Assembly (NCBI GenBank): GCA_949825065.1
Contig: OX463856.1
Coordinates: 18,596,632-18,660,631 of the forward strand
DNA from: Odontocerum albicorne
Lineage: Eukaryota > Arthropoda > Insecta > Trichoptera > Odontoceridae
DNA: 64,000 bases
Direction of reading: 5' to 3'
The translations under genes were made by a program, and so were the position numbers. Shown here in pieces: positions 51,640-63,349 of the stretch (its first letter is position 1; the number at the start of each line of letters is the position of its first letter). The notes under the pieces were generated by a model. It did no database searches. It was not told where the DNA came from and worked only from the letters and a program-made list of their open reading frames with translations.

Positions 51640-52095
51640 TACCAATTCAATCCATAACCGGTGTAAAAAACATAACGCAGAACATAATATATTTCATTTC
51701 TGTCATATCAAATATATAAAGAAACGGCCAAAAATGTCAACTTAATACTAAAACACAATTACTATATATCCCTTTATCAGATCAAAATTCACGATATTGA
51801 AGTTTCGGGCAAAGCGCAAGTAGACTAGTTACCATAAAAAAAGATGACATTTTTTTAATCATGCGTTAATAAACCTTAATCCATCTCTGATAGCTCGATC
51901 AAGATGTCGACGACTATTGGACAGGTTGTGGTGTTAAATTGGTCGACTTGATCGATCGATCGGGTCGATTAGAATATGCAGAGGCACGGGACGTTAAGGC
52001 GGACAGTAATTGAGTGATTTGGCTTCAAGCTAAGCGACACTCTTGGTGGGCAGGTGGATTTTAGGAAAGGTTCTAGAGTTAAAATAAATACAAAT
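51640..52095. other. No gene recognised
   Basis: AT-rich, with a GATCGATCGATCGGGTCGAT run near 51952, similar to those at 47600 and 59355. No assigned element. Confidence 0.35.
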
Positions 52096-52099
52096 AGGG

Positions 52100-52185
52100 T
52101 AGGCAACCTCTCTCTAATGAAAAAAGATTATCAGTCAGTATCCAGTAGATGGATGACGCTTGTGCACTTGTAAGTAGTCAATTGA
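52100..52185 (+). repeat. Interspersed repeat family Y, short copy
   Basis: GGTAGGCAACCTCTCTCTAA, GATTATCAGTCAGTATCCAG and AGATGGATGACGCTTGTGCA match the first part of family Y. Confidence 0.5.
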
Positions 52186-52189
52186 AAAC

Positions 52190-52495
52190 AAGCAGTGTTA
52201 ATATGTACGAGTAAAAAGGAGGATTGAGATAGTTTGGCCATGTAGAAACGGGCAAGTATTGGCTTTCTCGGTCCACCGCTCTTTTTTTTTTAACGTCGTC
52301 CTTTACTGTGCAGGCAATGAGATTCTGGAAACAGTTACCTAGTACAGTTACAGTACAGTTAGATTTTTTTTTTTATAATCACATTGATGCATGAATCGCG
52401 TTTTAGAAAACTTTGTGTGGATTTGATTGATCGTGACATTCAGCAACTTAAAGCGGTCATCATTTTTTTAACCATTATAATACCTGTGGTAAGAC
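52190..52495. other. No gene recognised
   Basis: AT-rich, partly T-runs. A possible LINE-F trace (GTCCTTTACTGTGCAGGCAA, TGAGATTCTGGAAACAGTTA at 52301-52340, reading VLYCAGNEILETVT) was noted but is too short to call. Confidence 0.3.
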
Positions 52496-52496
52496 G

Positions 52497-52663
52497 ACCT
52501 CCGTGGCCTGGTGGTAAGACGCTTGTCAACCGATCCGGAGGTTGTGGGTTCGATCCCCGCTGGAACCCAGATTCCAGTCTGGTATTCACTTAGGGCCCAT
52601 TAAAACATATATATCTGGTTGGTTGGAAGAGATTGCCACGTGGCAATAAACTCGCCAGAAAAA
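52497..52663 (+). mobile_element. SINE-B, best preserved copy
   Basis: GACCTCCGTGGCCTGGTGGT (box A), TTGTGGGTTCGATCCCCGCT (perfect box B), then CAGATTCCAGTCTGGTATTC, ACTTAGGGCCCATTAAAACA, ATCTGGTTGGTTGGAAGAGA, TTGCCACGTGGCAATAAACT and CGCCAG, followed by an A-rich tail. The head reads like a tRNA of 72 bases, but the acceptor ends do not pair, so it is a tRNA-derived SINE and not a tRNA gene. Box A and B could still direct RNA polymerase III. Confidence 0.85.
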
Positions 52664-52842
52664 GAAAAAAAACCTAAGTTGTTTATCTAATTCCATACAA
52701 TGTTTACTATAAGTTTGCTTTCGCAAACACTTCGGAGATGGAAAACATTTGAAATTAGAAACAATGATACTACTACTCATATTGGTTTTGCAGAATACTG
52801 TTAACTCTCGATTATCCGGGTTCGCGTTAATCGGGGCAGTAA

Positions 52843-53365
52843 AACTAAGTTTCTGTCCATAAATGTCTGAGTTGTAACTTTAAGGTCTGTGAAAGAGATA
52901 ATTAACACAAATTTCTGCCCATTAATATCGAAATTGTGACTTTCGGGTTTGTGAAAGAGTGATATGTTCAAGTTATGTCCATTAATGTGTTTTGACTTTG
53001 GGGTCTGTTAGGAGATGATTAACTTAAGTTTCTAATCTTAAATCTATTAGTTTGACTTGAAGGTCCGCAAAAGAGATAATAAACTCAATTTTCTGTCCAT
53101 CGATGTCTAACTTTTGACTTCAAGGGTCAGTAAAAGAGATTATTAACTCAAATTTTAGCCCGTTAATATCTAACTTGTTACTTTAAGAGTATGTTAAAGA
53201 GAAAATCAACCCAAATTTCTGTCATTAACGTCTAACTTGTGACTTTAAAGTCTATAAAAGAGATCATAAACTAAAGTTTCTGTCTATTAATGTCCTATTT
53301 GTGCCTTTGGGGTTAGTAAAAAAGATAATTAACTTTAGTTTCTGCCCATTAATGTCTAAATTTCA
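52843..53365. repeat. Degenerate minisatellite, nine copies of about 61 bp
   Basis: The unit is roughly TTTCTGTCCATTAATGTCTA, ACTTGTGACTTTAAGGTCTG, TAAAAGAGATAATTAACTCAA. Starts of the TTCTGTCC block fall at 52851, 52913, 52973, about 53030, 53091, 53153, 53217, 53278 and 53339, so spacing is 57-64 with a mode of 61. Copies are diverged from one another, so the array is old. It is not coding. Confidence 0.85.
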
Positions 53366-53369
53366 ATTT

Positions 53370-54365
53370 GCCAATACTGGAATTTAATTTTCTTTTCAAG
53401 CACCACATGAGATTTTGAACTCACTTAACTTATTTATGGGCGGTTCTGAGTTGGTATCCATTAGACTAATTGAAAAACGCTGTTTTTTGTTGAATAACAA
53501 CAGTTGGTATGACCAAATTATATAAGATATCCCTTACTATTCTTTTTACAGAGAAAGGAAGTTGTGGATCACAACCTCACATCATTCGCAGAGCGGACCA
53601 AAAGTTTAGCCTCCCATTTTTAAAAGAAAAAAAATCACATAGAATACTTTCATAATATTTGTTGAGCCTCACACGCGGTTTTTATAATGTATTCAAATTT
53701 CTTAATAAATAATAATATTTTTTCATTAAAATGCAAAAATGATCGTAAAGAATATTTCAATTAATCGTTAAACGAAATTAATTTATTCGGCGATGAGGTA
53801 TCAAGAGTTATAAAGCCAATAATATCAGAGGCGTTACCATACATAAATGAATACTGAAAGTTTCGTTTTACTCTATATTCAACACATTTTTTAATTAAAT
53901 TTTATACTGTTGTATGTATATACATTGTTCATAAAGAAAATAGGGAAGCTCCTGCTCACTGGCAAATTTTTGTTTAATTTGAATCATCATTATTTATACT
54001 ATCGTGAATTAAAATTGTTTTTAGTGATCTCTATTCACAAACTGAATTGTTGATAGAATCACTAATCACACACTTTAATGAATGACTTTTATTTTGATCT
54101 CGGTGGATAAATTGAGGATTAATTTTCTTAACATACCCAACCCAAAAACTGATATATCGGCTCAGTGTTTTCACGAAAAATATCTTTTCTTTTTTTCGGC
54201 TTTTATTAAACATACCATTTATAATAAATTTCAACTTACAATAGTCTCATATTTATCAATTGAGTTTTTGTGGAAAATAATATTTCAACATAGTAATATA
54301 AATGTTTTAGCTTAATTGATTTATATGATATTTCTACCTAGTCACTGCATTGAAAATTGGTCGAG
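53370..54365. other. No gene recognised
   Basis: AT-rich sequence; frames of up to 77 codons at 54031-54315 on both strands overlap and show no family. Confidence 0.35.
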
Positions 54366-54367
54366 TA

Positions 54368-54640
54368 CTACATACATACGTGTATACTCGTATGCACACC
54401 GTCACGCCATTCCCTATCGGGGTAAGTAGAGAGGACAGAGTGCCATACGTTTCTATCTCGACGCACATCCTTCACCTCCTTTATATACATCCTTTTATAA
54501 CATGTATACCCTCTCAAATAAGTCCTACGATTTCTCTGACTTTTTACGTTTCCTTATTTCTACATATCATTCACTTGATCCAATCATATTTTCCTTGTTT
54601 TTTTTCTCTAGCACACCTTCTACTCGCGGTTATAACTAAT
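54368..54640 (-). mobile_element. LINE-B tail, minus strand
   Basis: The plus strand shows ATACATACGTGTATACTCGT, CACACCGTCACGCCATTCCC, TATCGGGGTAAGTAGAGAGG (3' end complement), ATTCACTTGATCCAATCATA (WLDQVN) and AGCACACCTTCTACTCGCGG (VEGV). Frames are broken. Confidence 0.65.
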
Positions 54641-54869
54641 TATTTGTAGACCTCTTGGATAACAAGACTGCACAGATATGTCAATCAATACCGCCATTGT
54701 ACGGACTTCCACGTGCCTTTGACTACTTACTAATTAACGTGAAGAAGTTTTACTGACTATTGTTATTTTTCAATCTTTTCTATGAAAAAAATTTTAACCA
54801 TTAAAATAAAGTGAATATAAATAAAACATATTCACACTATATACTCAACTCCTTTTTAGATAGGCTATG

Positions 54870-55075
54870 TAGTATATATCATAGTCGTATTCCATGCACA
54901 GAATGGGTGACAATCAGATTGTGCGTATATTAGTTTATTGTGAGCAAACTGTTGCTCTTCAGCAATCACGCAATATCGACACATCAAACTAGAATTTCCG
55001 GTAAGGATATTAAACTTTCAAGACGATCGACTGTTTTAATATGCTGCAGTCTTTTGCAAGGCATATGTTTATATA
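54870..55075 (+). repeat. Interspersed repeat family Y, longer copy
   Basis: GTATATATCATAGTCGTATT, GATTGTGCGTATATTAGTTT, GTTGCTCTTCAGCAATCACG, TTAAACTTTCAAGACGATCG and GCTGCAGTCTTTTGCAAGGC. Aligns end to end with 27945-28135. Confidence 0.6.
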
Positions 55076-55079
55076 ACAT

Positions 55080-56595
55080 TTTTTGTGTGCCTTAATAGTG
55101 CTATAAAAAATAATTATAATCAATATATAAATTACAGATAAAAATAAATTCAGATGTAAAAAAGTCTAAGTGTAACAAATCTGGGAGTGAAACCGATAGA
55201 AATCTAACCCGTTCGTTTGCGTGAATGCTAACCGTTAAACAACGGTCGTCGATTCGTTTTATATATTAAAAAAAAAGTATCGTTGGATAACATGAATTAA
55301 ATTTTGAAGCAAATATAAAAAGAGGAACTGAATGGTTCTAGATGAGGCGAAATATTTATGTAGTGTTAAAAGATTCTTGCGCCCTTCTTCTCATTCTGCT
55401 TATATTTTTGTACATTTAATTAACAATCTATTATTTTTTTTCATTCTTTCGTTAGGTACAGCACATATTTTAAAGATCGTGAAGAACCAATAAAACTGTG
55501 TGACAACTATGTGATTCTAAATACCGGATTTTAGAACTACTGAATAAGGCACTTAGTTGTTGTAAATTTAGCTAACGAACTAAATCAATCTAGAACCTTT
55601 TTTTAGGTACCATCGGTAATCAAACACAAAAACGAGCATCTTACCAATTATGTTATGAATTTAGGGGTCGTTATGAATTTAATTAGGGGTCGTTATGAAT
55701 TTAATCAAAAATCTTCATTTCTAATTCTCGAACACTTAGCGGCTTAAAATAAAGGTGAATCAATACAACTAAATGAATGATTGAGACCGACAAAGTGAAG
55801 TCCTCCGTTTTAGGTTTAAATTTAATAACTTTATTTTTGCTCCATTTATCTTCTCAATCTATGGATAATTACATACGTAGACGGGATGCAAAATATATGG
55901 ATCATTTTGTAGACTGGGTCGACTCGGAATATAATGCCGCCTATTTAAAAAAAACTTTAGAGATTGCGCCAAATACCTTAACTCGAGAAAGCTGTAATAA
56001 TAAAACTTATTTTTTATAAGTTCAAACCAAACTCACTGTGCAATTGTGAAATTGTTTGTAATGGGACAGTGGGTAGCGCAATTTCCCGGACAAATGGAAT
56101 TTTAGGTAAGGTTTTAGAAACCTGCGGAAATAACGATTTCTTTTCATCATCTTCGAGTCGAGACTTTTGATGGGATATTTATTTTCTTGTAATTGATTAT
56201 TGTTGCAAAATTTAAGATATAGAGGACCGGCATGAGCTGAAAAATACCATTTCGATTTTACATCAATTTTCAACGGACACAATTTTTAATAATGTTGTAC
56301 ATAAAATTAAAAGCTATAACAAAATACGTTTATATGAAACCATGATTTGACTGAAATAAGCTCATCGGTCAGGCTTATCCGTATGCATACAATTATAAAG
56401 TTAAACTTTTAATTAAATTGGGGGTGAATATAGATACATATCTATATAATCAGTAAATGATAAAGAAAAAAAATATTGCAATTGAATTTATTAAAAATAC
56501 TTATTTATTGTTAACAAGAACTTAAAAAATGGGCCAGGCTCATTCGTTTGCCATACGAATATAAAGTTAAGTTCAGACGATTTTAAAATGATGTG
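55080..56595. other. No gene recognised
   Basis: AT-rich. A plus-strand 80-codon frame at 55777 (SSQSMDNYIRRRDAKYMDHF...) and a minus-strand 86-codon frame at 56022-56282 (MCPLKIDVKSKWYFSAHAGP...) are open but match no family I know, and no splice context supports them. They might be decayed transposon or host exons. Confidence 0.3.
55672..55706. repeat. Two-copy short tandem repeat
   Basis: GGGGTCGTTATGAATTTAAT appears twice in a row, with period about 21-22 bases. Trivial duplication. Confidence 0.6.
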
Positions 56596-56599
56596 TATT

Positions 56600-57045
56600 T
56601 TAAGATAATTTGGTATAGCACTGTTTTCTGCTCATTGCGATTATCTCAAGAGCATCGCGATTCCCATGATATCCTCTGACGACTCCCCTCTATCCATCCC
56701 TGAACTCCGCGGCTCGAATGACAGTTTTTAAGAGTAGTTCAATTACGTCTCTCACTTGGTCAGTCCAACGCATTGGGATTGTTTCTCTTGTGCGTCGTCC
56801 TTCCACACTTCCAGTAACCACAAACCTCTCAAAACTGCGTCCTTGGCGATGAGCAATGTACCCTAAGAGTTGGAGGATCCATCAAAGACATATAATTGAC
56901 GATCTGTCGGTGATTCTCAGTCTTCGAGAATTGAGGCGTTAGGTCGCTTTGCTGTCCATGGAATTCGTAACATCCTTCTTCAGCACCACATTTCAAATTC
57001 ATCTATTTTACGTATTTTGCTTGGTCTCATATTCCAAGTCTCGCG
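56600..57045 (-). mobile_element. LINE-D reverse-transcriptase C-terminus
   Basis: The minus strand, in two frames, gives FEMWCRRRMLRIPWTAKRPN, LQLLGYIAHRQGRSFERFVV, TGSVEGRRTRETIPMRWTDQ and RGYHGNRDALEIIAMSRKQ. This is the tail of a LINE ORF (EMWCWRRMLRIPWTxxxTN, FGHxxRR, RSPxRWTDQ, HD/NRDAL). It contains frameshifts and stops. It differs from LINE-B and LINE-C. Confidence 0.8.
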
Positions 57046-57429
57046 ACTTAACTAGGTGCATTTTCGTCCAGATGGTTATATTTTTTCCAGCTTTGATGTA
57101 GCATTTTTTACCATTCCAGCTTTCAACCTAATTAGCTCAACAGAAAATATGAGAATTGAGAGACACCAATGTCACCATCAAGAGCGCCATTTGACTATCT
57201 ATCTAGCATATAAGCTACAGAAAAACTTAAATTCAGATTTTAAATGGCCTAAGAGTTAAAACCTGTCAGAAAGTGAATCCGATAGAAATCAAACCTGGGA
57301 CGCCCGATCGTTTATACTACGTTAAAGTCTAACTTCGTTATAGTCCAAATTCTGCAGGAAAAAATATTTTGAATTATTAACTCTTAAATTATAACACTTT
57401 TGTTGTATATTTCCAACCAGCTAAAAATC

Positions 57430-57546
57430 TGGTTTAAAGCCTTCAGTTAGAATCAGACTCAAACCGTTTAAATACAAATTAGTTTCTAATTGGTGAGAAT
57501 ACATATAAATGTCTTATCAACTAATCCACAGAGGTCTATTCGTAAA
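57430..57546 (-). mobile_element. SINE-B copy, minus strand, decayed
   Basis: On the plus strand AATCTGGTTTAAAGCCTTCA, AATCAGACTCAAACCG (box B relic) and TATCAACTAATCCACAGAGG (head complement). Confidence 0.45.
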
Positions 57547-57549
57547 TAC

Positions 57550-59030
57550 TTGGGATGAACACCTCTTTCAATGTGTTATATCAGGTACAAGTCATATACG
57601 TGAAAAATTCATTGTATTAAAACTAAATGCCATTTTTCTTCTTCTTCGGTGTATTTTTGTGTCAGTCACTAAACTACTTCCGCCTAGAATTCTACTACCT
57701 GGATAGCACTAGGTGTTTCAATAATCAATTCTTCTTCGGGGAAATACGCCTGAATTCTCAGACTCTGCAGCAAGCGTTGCATGTACTAATCTTCGCCGCA
57801 GATGCAGAGAGTCGATCCATCACATAACTTTCATTTTGACATGTCCTCAGTTCTCCCAAGAGATTTCCAGGGCAATTCGCCAGGTGATAATTCTTCTACA
57901 GACCAAATCCATCGGCTGGAGTCCATTGTTCCTCTCCGTTTATTCATCCTTGCAATATAAGAGGGTTGTTCAAGAGACTTAGCGGACCTAATGAAACTGT
58001 GCCTGGATTTTATTCTCGGAGCAAGGAAGGGAGTTCCGTGTGCAGTAATAACAATTAAGAAAAAAATCTGATGAATCTTTAAGGAAAATAAAATAAAAAC
58101 AAGAACATAAAACCGTCACTCCTTGAAAATGGATATAATACCGGGCAAACCTTCCGCCATAAAAGCTCGACACAACTAAGTATTAAACTCGCTCGCTACG
58201 AATCAGGCGTTTCAAAAACCTTCAGTTGGTTCTGTTAACTAGCTCCAAGTCAATTTACAAATGATAACGTAGTTGTATTTCATAATTACAGCATATGGAA
58301 ACGTTCACAATGAAACACAGTGATAGTCGTTGATTTATTATCCTAGAAAATAGCAACTTTTTCTCCTGTGGCTAGCATCTATAAATCAAGATCTAATATA
58401 ATACATGGGCAATCGGCACACAGATAGATTCAAAACCTAATTGCCAAGCTATTAATCAATAAATACGAGCTCAGGTTATCGGATACACCTCCAATTATCT
58501 TCAGACATCGTTATAACTAAACAATCCACTGCTTTTTATAAATTTTCAAATTAAGTACGCACTTTTTACTGTATTTATAAAATTAAAAGTATAATGTAAT
58601 TATCTTTGAGAGGATGAGTATTCCTATATAAGTGTAAAGGCTTTTTCTATAAATTTTCCTATATAAGTAAAAAGGCGTTACCAATTTAACTTGAAAGGAG
58701 TTGCACTTGCCACTTGTTATCCCAATCCCGTATTTTAACGCGATAATCTAGATTTGCATATAGTTCCGGTTCCATGTTTTGACGTCATCGATACCTCTTT
58801 TAAAAAGGGCGTATTACTGGCATCTTGTAAATATTTTTGCAAACAATTCACCTTTTAGACGATATTCTCCTGATTTTTAACATGGACGATATCCTAGACT
58901 TAAAAAATATATTCGTGAATTTTATCATCGCGTTGTCAATATTAACATCTTAAAGGTTTTGACATATGAATTTGGATACCAACTACAGTCTCCGGATCCA
59001 AATAGAATAAGAAAAATTGCATAGTCCTCC
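57550..59030. other. Mostly unassigned; possible decayed piggyBac body near the end
   Basis: A CTTCTTCTTC stretch at 57637 with less AT-rich sequence up to about 57960 could be another LINE 3' end on the minus strand, but no diagnostic motif was found. From 58790 the plus strand gives fragments such as YYWHLVNIFANNS that could be the end of the piggyBac transposase core; this is weak. Confidence 0.3.
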
Positions 59031-59035
59031 AAAAA

Positions 59036-59200
59036 GGTTATCACAGAGCGTGTCTAAACATGTGTAGATATGTATTCCATCAATTGACACAAAATGAAAA
59101 CCCTGCAGAACTTGCAAGGTATGTCCTAAGCACAAGAAGAGAAGAGAGACGTGTAAGCAGTGTGATGTAGCTCTCCCCAAAGAAGAATATTGACAGAATT
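59036..59200 (+). pseudogene. piggyBac-like transposase C-terminal cysteine-rich domain
   Basis: The frame reads SKHV.ICIPSIDTK.KPCRTC, then KVCPKHKKRRETCKQCDVAL and PKEEY, with dots for stops. The pattern RH.P..IP.T..K.KP.R.C..C...GKRRETxxxCxxC.VxLC is the C-terminal zinc-binding region of piggyBac transposases, which helps bind transposon ends. Two stops and lost final Cys residues mark it as a pseudogene. The DDD catalytic core is not recognised upstream. Confidence 0.65.
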
Positions 59201-59204
59201 ACTC

Positions 59205-60000
59205 TACTAAACAAAATAACTGAAGTATTTTAAACAAATATAAAAAGTGCTATTACTAATATTTACTTAGATATAACAATTTTAGCAAAACCTTCTCAAA
59301 GAAATCAGAAATCTTCAAAAACGAGCCAAGTACTGTAAAACATTGTCTTGATTTCGATCGATCGATTAAAATTATTATCAAGTAAGTTCTGGTCAGTAAA
59401 AATGAAAAATACATATATCTCAGATGTTGCGAGAGCAATGCTCACTTCTATGTCTTTGTATGTTAACAAGTCAAAATAATTTTGAATATCAGAGAAAATA
59501 TTATGGCAAATACCTTGCCAGAGGCGCGCGTCCATACACATATGCGCAATGTGGACGACACACACAGGCGGCCGATTCAAGCAATTCAAAGCAAATCAAG
59601 GGGCGCCTACAAGCCTCCTGATGATTTCCCTTTTGTGCTGGCTGTCTTCATGATTCTTAGGCATCATGAATTAAAAAAAAGTGTCTATCTATAGTATACA
59701 TTATTAACTAAGTGAATTCTAATACTTAAAGGAAAACGAATAAATTGAAACGCATTTTAATTGGAAAAATTGGTCTGTGATAACCCTTGCATACCGTTTA
59801 ATTTGTGTGGTGACCCCCTTGAATTAAATTACTTAATACATAGATGTTTAATTTTTTTATCGGTGTATTCTTGATGATCTGGACTGTGGAATGAAACTAG
59901 ATATAACAGGATATGGATATCTAAGAGTACTTAAGACTCGCTGTTGCCAGTTTGAATATAAACAAATTTTAAGGATTGGCGTACGCGATGTTAATTTACG
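59205..60000. other. No gene recognised
   Basis: AT-rich apart from GAGGCGCGCGTCCATACACA to GGGGCGCCTACAAGCCTCC at 59520-59618, where overlapping 65-94-codon frames on both strands lie. None has a recognised domain. Confidence 0.35.
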
Positions 60001-60002
60001 AC

Positions 60003-60110
60003 TTTCTTCTTCTTCCCAGTGTCATGTCAGGTCCCCCCAACGTTGAATATCACCTGAGAGTAGACATCTTTGTCCCCGGCAGCCCGAAAATTGTGTATCC
60101 ATTCAGTAAC
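60003..60110 (-). mobile_element. Possible LINE 3' end with GAA tail
   Basis: On the minus strand GATATTCAACGTTGGGGGGA and CTGACATGACACTGGGAAG lead into a GAAGAAGAAAG end, the layout of the LINE-C and RTE tails of this window. Too short for certainty. Confidence 0.35.
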
Positions 60111-60393
60111 GATCAATGGATTTGCCTATTTCTAATCACTCTCGTTAGCTAAAACATTTTCAAACAAAAACTTACGACCTTGTTAAGAAAGTTGAAAATA
60201 TATGTACATAAAATTTTCGATGCCAAAATTCTATTTACTTGGAGTCGACAGCAAATGTCAAAATTATTAATTTTTTTACTTGTTATATTATTTAAACACT
60301 TTAAAATGTCACATTATGAATTAATTTTAAAACAATACACTATTAAACACTGTTTTTGACTAATAATAAATTAAAATAGACAGGTATCTATTT

Positions 60394-61192
60394 ATTTCGT
60401 AGAATAATAATTTTAAACTGATGTAATTGTACATAGGTAGATTTCGTAGAATAATAATTTTAAACTGATGTACTTGTACATAGGTATATTTCGTAGAATA
60501 ATAATTTTAAACTGATGTACTTGTACATAGGTATATTTCGTAGAATAATAATTTTAAACTGATGTACTTGTACATAGGTATAATTCGTAGAATAATAATT
60601 TTAAACTGATGTATTTGTACATAGGTATATTTCGTAGAATAATAATTTTAAACTGATGTACTTGTACATAGGTATATTTCGTAGAATAATAATTTTAAAC
60701 TGATGTACTTGTACATAGGTATATTTCGTAGAATAATAATTTTAAACTGATGTACTTGTACATAGGTATATTTCGTAGAATAATAATTTTAAACTGATGT
60801 ACTTGTACATAGGTATATTTCGTAGAATAATAATTTTAAACTGATGTACTTGTACATAGGTATATTTCGTAGAATAATAATTTTAAACTGATGTACTTGT
60901 AAATAGGTATATTTCGTAGAATAATAATTTTAAACTGATGTACTTGTACATAGGTATATTTCGTAGAATACTAATTTTAAACTGATTTACTTGTACATAG
61001 GTATATTTCGTAGAATAATAATTTTAAACTGATGTACTTATACATAGGTATATTTCGTAGAATAATAATTTTAAACTGATGTACTTGTACATAGGTATAT
61101 TTCGTAGAATAATAATTTTAAATTGATGTACTTGTGCATATGTATATTTCGTAGAATAATAATTTTAAACTGATGTACTTGTACATAGGTAT
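60394..61192. repeat. Minisatellite, 17 copies of exactly 47 bp
   Basis: The unit is ATTTCGTAGAATAATAATTT, TAAACTGATGTACTTGTACA, TAGGTAT. Unit starts run from 60394 in steps of exactly 47 to 61146, with no insertion or deletion in 799 bases. Most internal copies are identical. Differences gather in the first copy and in those after about 60895. The unit contains the near-palindrome ATGTACTTGTACAT and stops in all frames. Confidence 0.95.
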
Positions 61193-61194
61193 AT

Positions 61195-62120
61195 TATATG
61201 TAGTTTAATTTTTAAATGAAATTCAAAACAGCGTACTCATGCTTAGAAAAATATTTAATTTGATCAAGGGATAAGGGCGGTCATTTGGTTTTTATACACA
61301 GGTGGATGAGTCTCTCGCGTTGGTCTTACCAAAAAATAGACCGTTTGCATTCACTTGTACTACTAATAACAAGTCTAAGTACTTGACTGCGTACTTAAGA
61401 TTAAAACACTTATTTTGCTTGCGAAAATGATGTAAAGTGGTAGTAATGAACGTTAAAATAATATCAGTATTTTTATTAATAAGCTTCAAATAACATATTG
61501 ATGTAAAAATGAAATAAAAGAGAATAATATTTTTCGAGAGTTTTAATGGATTCTTAAAACTGAGGTTTTAATGCGATATTAAAATTTTAACAAACACATG
61601 GGTTCACTTGTAACGCGAGATGCAAGTTGCTTTCCAACATCAAAACATTCCACATATTGATGCAGGGTTACTCAACTCCAAAGGCAAAGTATTGTCTTTA
61701 AATGCTTTATTCATATTAGGTCATTTATCTTGATAAAGGAATATTATCTTTATATGTGTAATACTTTTATGCTATAAGAGAAAAAAATTATGTTTTTCTT
61801 TGTAATGGAAGCGAGTTCTATCGGCGGGAAAGTCACTATATCTTTGAAAATCCTTGTACGAGTATGTCGTGCAAAATAGCTTCTTCTCGTTCTTATAACG
61901 ATACCACACAGTAAGGACACGCAACGACGTTATTATAAAACCAAAAAAAACACACACACCTTTATTATAAATGTTGCACCACGACTTAACAAGTGAAAAT
62001 ATTTTTTTTTCTGAACAATCATACTCTTTTAAGAAAACTCCTAATTATACAGGATAAAGGTGTGAAAAGTACTTTGTCAACTAGATATGTGCACGGAAAA
62101 CAAGTTATAATGTTTAATGT
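61195..62120. other. No gene recognised
   Basis: AT-rich sequence without assigned features. Confidence 0.35.
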
Positions 62121-62124
62121 CCTA

Positions 62125-62358
62125 GGCCGGTATTCATAGTTCAGTCTAAATATGAAATACTATTTTCTAACCTTAAAATATGAGTCCGGACCCATACGTT
62201 CCAAACATTTAAATGAGGTAACGAAACCACGTCACGCCCTTATTTAAAGAAGCTACGACTAATTTGTAATAAATTTTAATTTTAAATACTAATTTCTTCA
62301 GTAAAAAATAGTTAGGATTTAGTATTTAATGCTCAGCTCCAACTATGAATTCAGGCTT
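62125..62358. mobile_element. Candidate MITE with imperfect terminal inverted repeats
   Basis: GGCCGGTATTCATAGTT at 62125 faces the complement of AGCCTGAATTCATAGTT at 62357, 14 of 17 positions matching. GTATTCATAG-type ends are seen in several DNA transposon families of arthropods. The inside (234 bases) has no coding capacity. No clear target duplication. Confidence 0.45.
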
Positions 62359-62982
62359 AAATAAGATGTCCATAATTATCCCATGAGAAGTTGCGATGAC
62401 TTTCAGCTTTCAAACACCAAAACGACAAAAAATAAAATATATTATATCACAAAGGCTGGACAATTTTAACACCTAAAGTATTAAAAAAATGTAAATTCTT
62501 GGATGTACAATAAAATAATAGATAGTGAGGTTCAAAGTAATTTTTAATTATTTTTAAACTGTATGAATAAACAAACGAATCAAACACGAAGGAAAAGTCA
62601 ACCTGTCCTATCGATACGGTTTTGTGGTACGATATTTGTCTTGACATATTTTTTATGCCTTATAAAATAATTTGTTAGTAACTTATGAATATGCAATACA
62701 CACTCAGTATATTCCTTTACTGTGAAAAGCTTTGACCTGATATTAAAATTAATGACAGTCACGTCAACAATCATATCAAGTCTTATCTTAAGGGTAAACA
62801 CATCTACATCCAAGGCAATACACTTAGCAAGCACCCTCAGGGTATTTATTCATAATTACGGCTTGTCATAACAATATCTGTTATTGTATAATGCTCACCA
62901 AGAATATAATTTATCTGTACCTTTTGAAGTACGCATATATTTGTGCATGTGGAAGTCTCCTTGGCTTATTTTATACTTGATA

Positions 62983-63345
62983 CATCATTATCATCATCAT
63001 CAACTCGGTTGACTCCAGTGTTGGATATATGTTCTTTTTTCCCACCTCTACTCGTTTCTATTTTGGGCACATTGCTCTCAGATGCTCCAAGGCAATTTTC
63101 TGGTATCATCCGACTATCTTGCATCAGGGGTATTCCCACACTTTTTCTCTCTACCATTGGTCGTCACTCCTACACTTTCTGGATCCACCTGCCATTGGTT
63201 CACCTGGCAATGTGCTCTGTTCCACCATTTCAGTATCGTCTGCGAGTTTGGCTTACTGCCTTGTCCTTATATTTGTCTTCCGGTCTCGTAATAGTTTATT
63301 CAGGATTCTTCACTCCACTGCCCTCTGTGTCAACTTGACTTGATC
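62983..63345 (-). mobile_element. LINE-C reverse-transcriptase C-terminus, decayed, GAT tail
   Basis: The minus strand gives HIAR.TNGRWIQKV, RPMVERKSVGIPLMQD and, after a shift, CPK.KRVEVGKKNIYPTLE, corresponding to HIARxxDGRWxxKVLEWRP, GKRSVGRPPxRW and AQNRxxWRxxxxxYxxxW of LINE-C (26670-27030). It ends in GATGATGATGATAATGATG. The 131-codon frame on the plus strand is its shadow. Confidence 0.75.
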
Positions 63346-63349
63346 ACAT

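Noticed and set aside
52497..52570. Intact tRNA gene
   Set aside because: Box A and box B are excellent, but the acceptor arm does not pair and the sequence continues into a SINE body found in about twenty copies.
62943..63343. 131-codon and 104-codon plus-strand frames
   Set aside because: They are antisense to the LINE-C ORF tail on the minus strand.
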